From: JANQRZ01 sp965215165
Lineage (GTDB): Bacteria; Bacteroidota; Rhodothermia; Rhodothermales; JANQRZ01
NCBI GenBank assembly: GCA_965215165.1
Contig: CBDCCX010000006.1
Location: forward strand, 682,001 to 746,000
DNA length: 64,000 nucleotides
Reading direction: 5' to 3'
Under the pieces are notes generated by a model, which worked only from the letters and a program-made list of their open reading frames with translations, was not told the origin of the DNA and did not search any database. Below are positions 8,151-16,570 of the stretch, one piece after another (the first letter of the stretch is position 1; every line of letters begins with the position of its first letter). The position numbers and the translations under genes were made by a program.

Positions 8151-11039
8151 ATGCGTCTGGCCCTCCTGCTGCTACTCGGCGCAGCCTCGCCGGCGGCGGC
8201 GCAGGCCCGCCTCACCGGGACCGTCACCGACACCGAGACCGGCGAGAGCCTGCCCGGCGTCAACGTGCTCGTGCTCGGCACCAGCCAGGGCGCGGCGACC
8301 GACTTCGACGGGCGCTACGCCATCACCGGCCTGCGCGCTGGCCAGTACACCGTCCAGGCCTCGTTCATCGGCTACGAGACCAAGCAGTTCACCGGCATCG
8401 AGATCAACCCCGGCGGCAGCACCACGCTCGACATCGAGCTGGGCGAGGCGGTCCTCGAGACCGGCGGCGAGGTCATCGTCATCGGCGAGCGCCCGCTCGT
8501 CGACGTCGAGCAGTCGTCGAGCCTAGTCACCATCGGGCGCGACGAGATCGCCGCCGCGCCGGTCCGTGAGGTGCAGGAGGTCGTCGCGACCCAGGCCGGC
8601 GTCGTCAAGGACCCGACGGGGCTCTACATCCGCGGTGGCCGCGCCGACGAGACCGGCTTCATCGTCGACGGCGTCAGCGCCAAGGACCCGCTCTCGGGCA
8701 CCGGCTTCGGGCTGGACCTGGGCGCGAACGCCTTCGCCGAGGTCGAGGTCACGACCGGCGGCGTCGGCGCGGACGTGGGCGACGCGACCTCCGGCGTGGT
8801 CTCCGTCACCACGCGCGACGGCACCGACACCTTCGCCGGCTCCTTCTCCCACAAGCGCGACAACCTCGGGGTCAACGACGGCTGGGGCTCGACCTGGAAC
8901 GAGGAGATCTACGACGGCACCCTCTCCGGGCCGATCCTGCCGGGCAAGCTCCGCTTCTTCGCGAGCGGCCAGGTCCAGCTCTCGGACAACTTCACGCGCT
9001 TCGTCTCGGTCCCCGACCAGGTCCAGTCGTCGCTCGTCGAGACCGACTTCTGGATGCCGCGCCAGGACAACCGCTGGAGCGGGCTGGGCAAGCTGACCTA
9101 CATCCCCCGGCCGGGCATGAGGCTTCAGGGCAGCTACCAGCGCTCGCTCGCGGTCAACCAGAACACGCGAATGCTCCAGGTGACGGGCAACGACGACGTG
9201 ATCCGGCCGGGCTACCAGTACGCCTTCGCGCTCCAGCCCGACAACGCCAACACCTACACGCACGACAACAACCTGGCCTACCTCAAGTGGACGCACGTCT
9301 TGGGCCAGCAGTCGTTCTACGAGGTCCAGGTCAGCCGCCTCTTCACCCGCCTCCGCGCCGACGCCAACGGCCGCGACTGGCGGCCCGACGACGTCAACGA
9401 GGAGCTCGACCCCGAGAGCATCGTCGAGTACCCAGTCGAGCTGTTCCTCGACGCCGACGGGCAGCCGGTCGACCCGAACGCGCAGTTCGTGCTGCCCGGC
9501 CCCGGCCTGTTCAACAACGGCGGCATCGCCACGCGGTGGCACGACCACTTCGCCGAGGAGGCCGTCCTCAAAGGCAGCTACACCCGCTTCACCGCCAGCC
9601 GCGGCTACGAGATCACCGGCGGCTTCGACCTCAAGCTCAACGACTACCAGTGGATCGACATCACGCGCCCCTGGATCGGCGCGCCGATCGTGGTCGACGG
9701 CGACACGACCAGCTCGAACCGGCTCGGCGAGGCGTCCGACGTGTGGCGCGTCAAGCCGCGCCGCGCCGCGTTCTTCGTCCAGAACCGGTTTCGCTACAAC
9801 GGCCTGATCGCGAACGTCGGGCTGCGGGCCGAGTTTTGGGCACCGGGCCAGTACGTCGACGACCTCGTAGCCGACAGCGTCTACACCATCCCGGCAGCGA
9901 TTCGGGAGGCCTACCTCGACGAGTCGGTCGGCCTGTTCGGGCTGCGCTGGAAGGGGCGGCTGTTGCCCAAGCTGCGCGTCAGCTTCCCCGTCCGCGAGAA
10001 CCAGGTGCTCTTCTTCAACTACGGCCACTCGACGCGCCTGCCGCACCCGACGTTCATCTACACCAACCTCGACCCGTTCTACCAGGACCGCTCGTTCTTC
10101 GGCGACCTCGGCAACCCGAACCTCAACCCCGAGGTCGACATCTCCTACGAGCTGGGCTTCCGCAACCAGATCACCCAGAACGACGCGCTCACGCTGACCG
10201 CCTTCTGGCGCGACAAGTTCGACTTCATCACCGTCGCCTCCGTCACCGTTGCCGACGCGACGGGCCGCGAGACGGCGCGCGCGCTCCGCGTCAACGGCGA
10301 CTTCGCCCGCGTCCGCGGCATCGAGGTGAGCTACATCAAGCGCGTCGCCGACTGGTTCCGCGGGCAGATCAACGCCTCGTACTCCCGCGCGACGGGCCTC
10401 TCGTCAACCAACTCGGAAGCGCTCGACGACCTGATCCAGGACGGCAACCTGGACAACACCTTCGAGACGCCGTTGGCTTGGGACCGGCCGTTCGACGTCA
10501 AGGCGTCGACGACCTTTTCGTGGGACCGCCGCGACCCGCTCTGGGGCGTCCCTGGCCTCAACCGCTTCCGGCTCTACCTCGCCTCGACGTTCCGCAGCGG
10601 GCAGCGCTACACGCCAGTCGAGTTCGTCGGGCGCGAGGCCAACCCGTTCACCGGCGAGCGCGACTGGCGGCCGATCTACGAGACCGTCAGCGACCCCGAG
10701 CAGCGCTTCTCGGCCGTCGGCAAGCCGTGGTGGTGGTTCGACCTCAACCTCCAGCGCCGCGTCGCCGTGGCGGGCCAGGACCTGGTCTTCGCGCTCGAGG
10801 TGACGAACCTGTTCAACCAGCAGAACGCCGTCATCGTCAACCCCGTCACCGGCGAGGGCTACCCCGACCTCGACGTGGCCGACGTGACCGACCTGCGCGG
10901 CGACGCGTCCTACGACGTGCCCTCGAACCTGCGCGACCCGCGCTACGAGGACCCCAACACGAACGGGCTGCCGCCGGTCAACCCCGCCCGCTTCTTGCCG
11001 CCGCGCCACATCCTGCTCGGCGTCAGCTTTGAGTTTTGA
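8151..11039 (+). CDS. TonB-dependent receptor with carboxypeptidase-regulatory-like domain
   Basis: 962 residues. The start at 8151 opens a clean signal peptide (MRLALLLLLGAASPAAAQ); 33 upstream in-frame residues are rejected because they come from the hairpin repeat. Residues of about 20-105 form a CarboxypepD_reg-like beta-sandwich (LTGTVTDTETGESLPGVNVL, QYTVQASFIGYET). The plug follows (VVATQAGVVKDPTGLYIRGG, about 140-260, ending in VSVTTRDGTDTF). The remainder is a 22-strand-type barrel with aromatic girdle strands and a C-terminal ILLGVSFEF. It would import a large or scarce substrate, or act with the neighbouring lipoproteins and PorV-like protein in surface assembly. The substrate cannot be read from sequence. 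Confidence 0.9.
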   Translation: MRLALLLLLGAASPAAAQARLTGTVTDTETGESLPGVNVLVLGTSQGAATDFDGRYAITGLRAGQYTVQASFIGYETKQFTGIEINPGGSTTLDIELGEAVLETGGEVIVIGERPLVDVEQSSSLVTIGRDEIAAAPVREVQEVVATQAGVVKDPTGLYIRGGRADETGFIVDGVSAKDPLSGTGFGLDLGANAFAEVEVTTGGVGADVGDATSGVVSVTTRDGTDTFAGSFSHKRDNLGVNDGWGSTWNEEIYDGTLSGPILPGKLRFFASGQVQLSDNFTRFVSVPDQVQSSLVETDFWMPRQDNRWSGLGKLTYIPRPGMRLQGSYQRSLAVNQNTRMLQVTGNDDVIRPGYQYAFALQPDNANTYTHDNNLAYLKWTHVLGQQSFYEVQVSRLFTRLRADANGRDWRPDDVNEELDPESIVEYPVELFLDADGQPVDPNAQFVLPGPGLFNNGGIATRWHDHFAEEAVLKGSYTRFTASRGYEITGGFDLKLNDYQWIDITRPWIGAPIVVDGDTTSSNRLGEASDVWRVKPRRAAFFVQNRFRYNGLIANVGLRAEFWAPGQYVDDLVADSVYTIPAAIREAYLDESVGLFGLRWKGRLLPKLRVSFPVRENQVLFFNYGHSTRLPHPTFIYTNLDPFYQDRSFFGDLGNPNLNPEVDISYELGFRNQITQNDALTLTAFWRDKFDFITVASVTVADATGRETARALRVNGDFARVRGIEVSYIKRVADWFRGQINASYSRATGLSSTNSEALDDLIQDGNLDNTFETPLAWDRPFDVKASTTFSWDRRDPLWGVPGLNRFRLYLASTFRSGQRYTPVEFVGREANPFTGERDWRPIYETVSDPEQRFSAVGKPWWWFDLNLQRRVAVAGQDLVFALEVTNLFNQQNAVIVNPVTGEGYPDLDVADVTDLRGDASYDVPSNLRDPRYEDPNTNGLPPVNPARFLPPRHILLGVSFEF

Positions 11040-11118
11040 GCCTGTTCGAGGTTGTGGGGGGAAGAGGGGAGACCCCGAACCCGCAACCCCGAACCTCCGA
11101 CCTGCCTCCCCCAACGCG

Positions 11119-12144
11119 ATGCCTCTCCGCCTCTTCGCCCTCAGCCTTCTGCTCGCCGCACTCGCGGCCCCGGCCGAGGCGCAGCTCTTCCCGACGTTCG
11201 GCAACGAGCGCGCCGGCACCTCGGGCCTGCAGTTCCTCAAGGTGCCGGTCGATGCGCGTGGGGCGGCGCTCGGCGGCACCGTCGTGGCGACGGCCGACGA
11301 CGCAAGCGCGCTCTTCTGGAACCCGGCCCTCGCCGCGCGCGGCGGCAGCCAGATCGGCCTGGCGACGGCGCGCTACGTCGCCGACGTGGCGTTGCACTAC
11401 GCCGCCGGCTTCCACCCGGTCGCTACGCCCATCGGGCAGGTCACGTTCGGGCTCAGCGTGCAGGCGCTCGACTCGGGCGAGATGAACGTGACGGACGAGT
11501 TCTCCGGCCCGGCCGGCACCGGCGAGACGTTTAGCCTGGTCGACCTGGCCGTCGGGGTGAGCGCGGCCCAGGCGCTCACCGACCTGTTTTCCTACGGCGT
11601 GACGGCCAAGGTCGTCCGCGAGTCCTCGGCCGAGGTCTCGACCTCGGCGGGCCTGCTCGACCTCGGCGTGGCCTACCGCGTCGGCGACACCGGCGTCGGC
11701 TTCGGCGTGGCGATCCGCAACTTCGGCTTCGAGGTCAGCCCCGGCGGGTCGATCACGCGAACGACGCTCGGCGGCGAGGTCGTCGAGGAAGACTTCGACG
11801 GGATCGACCCGCCGACGACCTTCCTGCTCGGCGTGAGCTACCGCCCGCTCCAGGCCTTTGGGTTCGCCGCCGGCAGCCCGCACCACCTGACGCTCTCGGG
11901 CCAGCTTACCAACCCGAACGACAACGCCGAGCGGTTCAACCTGGGCGCGGAGTACGTCTGGAACGACCTGCTCGCGCTCCGCGCCGGCTACGAGTTCGGC
12001 ATCGAGGAGGCGACCGCGCCGAGCTTCGGCCTCGGCCTCGTCGTCCCCGGCCTCGGGCCGCAGCTCCGCGCCGACTACGGCTTCAACCGGCTCGACCGGC
12101 TCGGCAACATCCACCGCATCGGCCTCAACCTCCGGCTCGACTGA
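11119..12144 (+). CDS. PorV/PorQ-family outer-membrane beta-barrel protein
   Basis: 341 residues. The start at 11119 gives a signal peptide (MPLRLFALSLLLAALAAPAE, cut near AQ). After it comes the family signature FLKVPVDARGAALGGTVVATADDASALFWNPAL in outline (small-residue loop, then WNPA). The C-terminus RIGLNLRLD is barrel-like. PorV shuttles T9SS cargo from the translocon to the attachment complex; whether this paralogue serves that role or is a FadL-like channel is open. Its position between a TonB receptor and a lipoprotein, in a run that includes two sorting-domain proteins, fits a secretion-related job. Confidence 0.8.
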   Translation: MPLRLFALSLLLAALAAPAEAQLFPTFGNERAGTSGLQFLKVPVDARGAALGGTVVATADDASALFWNPALAARGGSQIGLATARYVADVALHYAAGFHPVATPIGQVTFGLSVQALDSGEMNVTDEFSGPAGTGETFSLVDLAVGVSAAQALTDLFSYGVTAKVVRESSAEVSTSAGLLDLGVAYRVGDTGVGFGVAIRNFGFEVSPGGSITRTTLGGEVVEEDFDGIDPPTTFLLGVSYRPLQAFGFAAGSPHHLTLSGQLTNPNDNAERFNLGAEYVWNDLLALRAGYEFGIEEATAPSFGLGLVVPGLGPQLRADYGFNRLDRLGNIHRIGLNLRLD

Positions 12145-12152
12145 CCGCCTCT

Positions 12153-12180
12153 GTACGGGCACGGCGCGCCGTGCCCGTAC
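12153..12180. repeat. perfect 28-bp palindrome
   Basis: Bases 12153-12180 are exactly self-complementary (half-site GTACGGGCACGGCG). The motif resembles the REP-like class GTAGGGGCACGGCG-CGCCGTGCCCCTAC found dispersed in many genomes. It lies between the PorV-like gene and the NHL lipoprotein gene, ending 14 bp before the latter's ATG, so it may also affect translation or act as an attenuator-like hairpin. Confidence 0.8.
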
Positions 12181-12194
12181 GCCTCCGATCTCTC

Positions 12195-13544
12195 ATGCGC
12201 CTCGCCTTCTCTCTGCTCGCCCTCGTCCTCACGCTCGCCGGCTGCGACAGCCTCTTCGGCTCGAAGGACGACGGGACGACCGACGAAATCTTCGACGAGG
12301 GCCAGGTCGATCCGACGCTGCTCGACGAGGTCGGCTACGTGCCGCTCAACCCGTTCTACACCCAGAGCATGGTCGGCACGTTCGACCGGCCAGTCGACAT
12401 CTACGTCGGCTACGACGAGCTGATCTACGTCGCCGACCAGCGCGGCCTGCACGTGCTCGACCTCGCCGGGCGGCCCCAGGTCTTCATCGACGAGGTCGCG
12501 GTCCCCGACACCAACGACGCCGGCCAACCCATCACCCGGCTCCAGCCGCTGCGCGACATCACCGCCGTCATCCAGGACCGCCGCCTCGACCTGCTCGTCG
12601 CCGCACGCCGAGACACGGTCATCGTCGACTCGATGTTCGTGGGGCCGGACACGCTGGTCTCGGTCGAAAGCTGGGACCTGCCCGTGATCTACCGGCTCAG
12701 CGGTGTCACGACGGGTACGCCAACGGTCGAGGACATCGTCTGGCACCCATTCGACGACCGGTCGCGCTTAGTTGGCTTCAGCAACCCGCAGACGTACTCC
12801 AGTGGCTTCTCCGACGAGGACGCGAGCTTCACCGACATCGCCATGCTGGCCGACAACAGCTTCTACGTCGCCCGTAGTGGTCCGGTCAACACGCGCGACG
12901 ACGGCAAGCCCGACCGCGTGCGCCCGTTCAACGGCGTGCTCTCGTTCTCGCCTGAGGGCGTCAACACCCGCTACATCTCCGACCTCAGCCCGACCCAGCC
13001 GAGCCTTCTCAGCGCCGTCTACCCGTCCGCGCTTGCCACCCCCATCGGCCCGCCGCAGCGCTCGACGTTCTCCGACACCCAGGACTTCTTCGTCGCCCAG
13101 AATCCGCCTGGTCTCGCTGTGCGCTACCCGGTGCTGTCCGTGCTCGTGGTCGAAGGGCCGAACGGGACGGAGTTTCGGGTGGACACGGACCGCCTCAGCG
13201 TCACCCTCAGCCCCGACGCCGGCGACGGCTTCCTCTATGAGGACTTCGGCACGCGCGGCCCGACGAGCCTCGCCATCGCCGCCGACGCGACGGGCTACCT
13301 CTTCGCGGTGGACGAGGCAACCGACAGCCTCTACGTCTTCAACCGCAACGGCATCGAAGGGGTCGCCCCGCCGCCGGCCGCGAACTCGCTGCGCCCGGTC
13401 AAGGTGTCGTTCGGCGGCGAGGGCGGCGGCCCGCTCTCGTTCCGCGACCCGCAGGGCGTGGCCTACTTCGACCGGACGGTCTACGTCGCCGACACCGGCA
13501 ACAACCGGATCGCGCGCTACCGCCTCAACACGGACTTCGAGTAA
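12195..13544 (+). CDS. lipoprotein with NHL-type beta-propeller
   Basis: 449 residues. The ATG at 12195 opens a lipoprotein signal peptide ending LTLAGC (MRLAFSLLALVLTLAGCDS). NHL-like blades are visible: PVDIYVGYDELIYVADQRGL near the N-terminus, SLAIAADATGYLFAVDEATD later, and DPQGVAYFDRTVYVADTGNN at the end. Such propellers act as protein-interaction platforms; no catalytic motif is seen. It is the last gene of the co-directional surface-protein run that starts at 1652 and is probably displayed on the outer membrane with the TonB receptor and the other lipoprotein. Confidence 0.78.
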   Translation: MRLAFSLLALVLTLAGCDSLFGSKDDGTTDEIFDEGQVDPTLLDEVGYVPLNPFYTQSMVGTFDRPVDIYVGYDELIYVADQRGLHVLDLAGRPQVFIDEVAVPDTNDAGQPITRLQPLRDITAVIQDRRLDLLVAARRDTVIVDSMFVGPDTLVSVESWDLPVIYRLSGVTTGTPTVEDIVWHPFDDRSRLVGFSNPQTYSSGFSDEDASFTDIAMLADNSFYVARSGPVNTRDDGKPDRVRPFNGVLSFSPEGVNTRYISDLSPTQPSLLSAVYPSALATPIGPPQRSTFSDTQDFFVAQNPPGLAVRYPVLSVLVVEGPNGTEFRVDTDRLSVTLSPDAGDGFLYEDFGTRGPTSLAIAADATGYLFAVDEATDSLYVFNRNGIEGVAPPPAANSLRPVKVSFGGEGGGPLSFRDPQGVAYFDRTVYVADTGNNRIARYRLNTDFE

Positions 13545-13605
13545 GCGAAGGCATCCGGGCGTCGCTAGCAGAAAGGGTGCGCCCGCCCCGTGCAGGATTG
13601 AGGAG

Positions 13606-13706
13606 CCCTCTGTTCAACCCGATGAGGATAGAGATTGGAGGATCGAGGAGGGCGGAGAGTATCGGGGAGAGGGCTATCCTCTCTCTTCCATCCTCCATCG
13701 TCTGGC
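13606..13706. repeat. degenerate purine/pyrimidine inverted repeat between convergent genes
   Basis: The left arm is built on GATTGGAGGATCGAGGAG and the right arm on CTCTTCCATCCTCCATC. GGAGGAT/ATCCTCC pair perfectly. It is the same class of degenerate hairpin as at 8030 and 58334. Located between the convergent NHL lipoprotein and rmlB, so it may act as a bidirectional terminator here. Confidence 0.5.
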
Positions 13707-13715
13707 ACGTCCCGC

Positions 13716-14762
13716 TCAGGCCGGCCGGCGCTCGGCGCGGTAGGTGCGGTACGAGCCGTCGGCGATGGTCCTGAGCCAGTCGGGGTGGCTGAGGTACCAG
13801 TCGACCGTCTCGCGCAGCCCGGTCTCGAACGCGTGGGCGGGCCGCCAGCCGAGGGCGCGCTCGGTCTTCGACGGGTCGATGGCGTAGCGCCAGTCGTGGC
13901 CGGGGCGGTCGGCGACGAACGTGATGAGCGCGCGCGCCGTGCCGGGGGCTCGGCCGAGGCGCTCGTCCACCAGGTCGGCGATCGTCTCGACGACCTCGAG
14001 GTTGCGGCGCTCGGCGCGGCCGCCGACGGCGTAGGTCTCGCCCGGCACCCCGTCGTGCAGCATCCGGTCGAGGGCCTCGACGTGGTCGCCGACGTGGAGC
14101 CAGTCGCGGACGTTCTCGCCCCGGCCGTAGACCGGCAGCGGGTGGCCAGCCGCCGCGTTGCGGATCGTGAGCGGGACCAGCTTCTCGGGGAATTGGAACG
14201 GGCCGTAGTTGTTCGAGCAGTTCGAGACCGTCACCGGCAGGCCGTAGGTGTGGTGGTAGGCCCGAGCGAGGTGGTCGCTGCCCGCCTTCGAGGCCGAGTA
14301 CGGGCTGCGCGGGTCGTAGGGCGTCGCCTCGTCGAAGGCCCCGGTGTCGCCGAGCGCGCCGAAGACCTCGTCGGTCGAGACGTGGTGGAAGCGGACGTCG
14401 CGGCGGTCGCCCCAGGCGTGCCGCGCCGCGTCGAGGAGCGACGCCGTGCCGAGGACGTTGGTGCGGACGAAGGCGAGCGGGTCGCGGATCGAGCGGTCCA
14501 CGTGGCTCTCGGCGGCGAAGTGGACGACGGTGTCGAAGCGGTGCTCGGCGAAGAGGGCGCGGACGAGGGCATCGTCGGCGATGTCGCCGTGTGCGAAGGT
14601 GTAGGTCGGTGCGTCCTCGAGGGCACGGAGGCTGAGCAGGTTGCCGGCGTAGGTCAGCGCATCGAGGTTCAGGAACCGGACCTCGGGATAGCGCGGCACC
14701 AGGCGCAGCAGGAAGTTGGCCCCGATGAACCCAGCCCCACCGGTGACGAGCACAGACTCCAT
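13716..14762 (-). CDS. rmlB: dTDP-glucose 4,6-dehydratase
   Basis: 348 residues; it makes dTDP-4-keto-6-deoxyglucose, the second step to dTDP-rhamnose and other deoxysugars. The start at 14762 gives MESVLVTGGAGFIG with the NAD-binding glycine motif at residues 7-14. The active-site STDEVFG (Asp 131, Glu 132) and SPYSASK (Tyr 155, Lys 159) are present. The length is normal for the extended SDR family. No other rml genes are adjacent. The 12 residues upstream of this ATG come from a TTTGGGGTTTGG-like low-complexity leader and are not counted as coding. Confidence 0.95.
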   Translation of the reverse strand: MESVLVTGGAGFIGANFLLRLVPRYPEVRFLNLDALTYAGNLLSLRALEDAPTYTFAHGDIADDALVRALFAEHRFDTVVHFAAESHVDRSIRDPLAFVRTNVLGTASLLDAARHAWGDRRDVRFHHVSTDEVFGALGDTGAFDEATPYDPRSPYSASKAGSDHLARAYHHTYGLPVTVSNCSNNYGPFQFPEKLVPLTIRNAAAGHPLPVYGRGENVRDWLHVGDHVEALDRMLHDGVPGETYAVGGRAERRNLEVVETIADLVDERLGRAPGTARALITFVADRPGHDWRYAIDPSKTERALGWRPAHAFETGLRETVDWYLSHPDWLRTIADGSYRTYRAERRPA

Positions 14763-14800
14763 GTTGGAGTTTGGAGTTTGGGGTTTGGGTTTGAACACCT
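14763..14800 (-). repeat. degenerate G/T-rich leader repeat before rmlB start
   Basis: Successive variants of TTGGAGTTTGG / TTGGGGTTTGG run directly up to the ATG of rmlB (on the minus strand as CCAAACTCCAA-type text). It is part of the start-proximal degenerate repeat class. Confidence 0.5.
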
Positions 14801-14823
14801 CGCCTCAGTCCAAAATTCCCAGT

Positions 14824-16350
14824 TTAAAATTGGTAGCCCAGCGAGACGGTCCAGCGGGTGAGCTCGGCGAGATTACCTCGGAACGAGGCTTGCGCCCGCA
14901 GACCGGAGCGGAAGCTGAACACGGCCCCGGCGTAGAGCGTGCCGGTCGAGATGAAGGTGCTGACCGTGCGCTCCGAGGTCTCAGTGCGCGTCTCGCCCTC
15001 CGGCGGATCGCCGAGCAGGACCGGACGGCTCTCGGTCTGGGTGCGGGCGTAGGCGTAGGTATAGGCTCCGCCGCCGAAGGCGTCGAGCCGCCGCGTCACG
15101 TCGAACCGGACGTAGAGCGGGAGCGTGAGTGCGAGCGTCGTCACGTCCGTTTCCCGGCGCGAGGGGGCGTCGCTGAACGGACCGACCGCGACGCTCTCGG
15201 TGTGCGCGAAGCCGCCCGACGGGTTGATCGCGGCGAGGATCGTCAGGCCCCGGCGTCTCTGGGCGTAGACGTAGCCGAGCGAGGCTTGGGTCGCCCGCGT
15301 GACGAGGTCCACCTCGTCCTCGCCGCCGCCGGTCGAGGTCTCCCGCGTTTCGGTAGTCATGCCGTTCTGGGTGGTGCGTATGAGCTCGCTCCGCTCCACG
15401 GTCGCCAGGGCGTCGGCGGTGCCTGTGCCAAAGGTGCCGGCGACGGAGGCGTAGAGGTAGTCGTCGCGCTTGCGCCCGGCCTGGAGCGCGCCGACCACCT
15501 CGAAGTCGACCGCCGCCGGGGTGGCGTCGGCCGCGCTCCGGGAGACCTCGTCGGTCCGCCGAAACTGGATGAACGGAGTGCCGCCGAGGTCCTGTTCGCT
15601 TTGGAAGGAGGAGAAGGAGTTCGCGGAAACCTCCGTTTCGCCGACGGCGCGCTGGTAGGAGACGGCGGCGGCGAGGTCCCACGTCCGCCCCGCGAAGGCC
15701 ACCTCGGCCCCGACGCCGAAGGCATCGGTGTCGCTAGACCGGACGGTGCGGCTGCGCCGGACCGATTCCTCCTCGAACCCCGGACTCTCCTGCGTCGAGG
15801 TCTGATCGCCTTCGTCGGTGAGGTCGAAGACGTCGCTGCGGTAGCCGCCGTAGAGCCCGAAAGCGATCCCGCCGAAGTCGGTGCGGCCGACGTAGACGAC
15901 GCGGGCGCGCGTGGTGGTCGCCACGAGGTCCTGCTGCCGGGTCTGCTCGTTGATGTCGAGGCGCGAGAAGTCCGGGAGGTCGAGGCGGCGGACGCTCTGG
16001 TCGGTGCGGCGCTCCTCCTGGACGAGCACCCCGTTCTCGACCGTCAGGAGCCACTTCCGCTCGCGCGAGCCGACGAGCGCGGCGAACGAGACAGGCCGGT
16101 CCAGGGCGAAGGCGGGCCGGACTGTGGCATAGACGAAGCGGTCCTTCGAGCGGGCGGCGCGGGCCGGGTTGACGAAGGTCGGCACCGGGCTGTCAAGGCC
16201 GAGCCAGAAGATGGCCGGCACCTCCTCGGTGAGCGCGAGCGGCGAGCGGTCGGGCCGGATCGGGTCGGCGATGGAGGAGACCTCGAACTGCGCAGAAGCC
16301 GAGATTGGGAGGAGCAGGAGGCCGAGAGCGAGGCGGCGGAGACGGGGCAT
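14824..16350 (-). CDS. outer-membrane beta-barrel protein, function unknown
   Basis: 508 residues. The start at 16350 opens a signal peptide (MPRLRRLALGLLLLPISASA, then QFEVSS). The rest is rich in alternating strands with aromatic ends, and the C-terminus RWTVSLGYQF is barrel-like. It resembles the OmpP1/FadL-sized proteins of Bacteroidota in length and layout, but no specific motif was recognised. Divergent from polA with 220 bp between them; downstream is rmlB on the same strand, about 60 bp away. Confidence 0.7.
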   Translation of the reverse strand: MPRLRRLALGLLLLPISASAQFEVSSIADPIRPDRSPLALTEEVPAIFWLGLDSPVPTFVNPARAARSKDRFVYATVRPAFALDRPVSFAALVGSRERKWLLTVENGVLVQEERRTDQSVRRLDLPDFSRLDINEQTRQQDLVATTTRARVVYVGRTDFGGIAFGLYGGYRSDVFDLTDEGDQTSTQESPGFEEESVRRSRTVRSSDTDAFGVGAEVAFAGRTWDLAAAVSYQRAVGETEVSANSFSSFQSEQDLGGTPFIQFRRTDEVSRSAADATPAAVDFEVVGALQAGRKRDDYLYASVAGTFGTGTADALATVERSELIRTTQNGMTTETRETSTGGGEDEVDLVTRATQASLGYVYAQRRRGLTILAAINPSGGFAHTESVAVGPFSDAPSRRETDVTTLALTLPLYVRFDVTRRLDAFGGGAYTYAYARTQTESRPVLLGDPPEGETRTETSERTVSTFISTGTLYAGAVFSFRSGLRAQASFRGNLAELTRWTVSLGYQF

Positions 16351-16525
16351 AAGGCGAAAGGTACTGAGCGAAGATGACGGATAACCTACGGGTCGCGCGG
16401 CTGGGACGCGAGGTAACACGGCGTGAATCTGCCGGTGCCGCGCGCCGGTGCCACGTGCCGGTCCGGGTGCCGCACCGCTGTCATCGGCTGGGCGTAGCTT
16501 CCAGCCCCCTCGCCTTCGACGCCCC

Positions 16526-16570
16526 CGATTCCGCCCGACCCGATTCCGCCCGACCCGATTCTGCCCGACC
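16526..16570 (+). repeat. three tandem 15-bp repeats abutting the polA start codon
   Basis: CGATTCCGCCCGACC occurs at 16526-16540, 16541-16555 and 16556-16570 (the last has one change, C to T). The ATG of polA follows immediately at 16571. There is no purine-rich ribosome site between repeat and start, so translation initiation must be weak or leader-dependent. The copy number could vary by slippage. Confidence 0.85.

Noticed and set aside
16526..16570. Short CRISPR-like array
   Set aside because: The 15-bp units are directly adjacent without spacers; simple tandem repeat.
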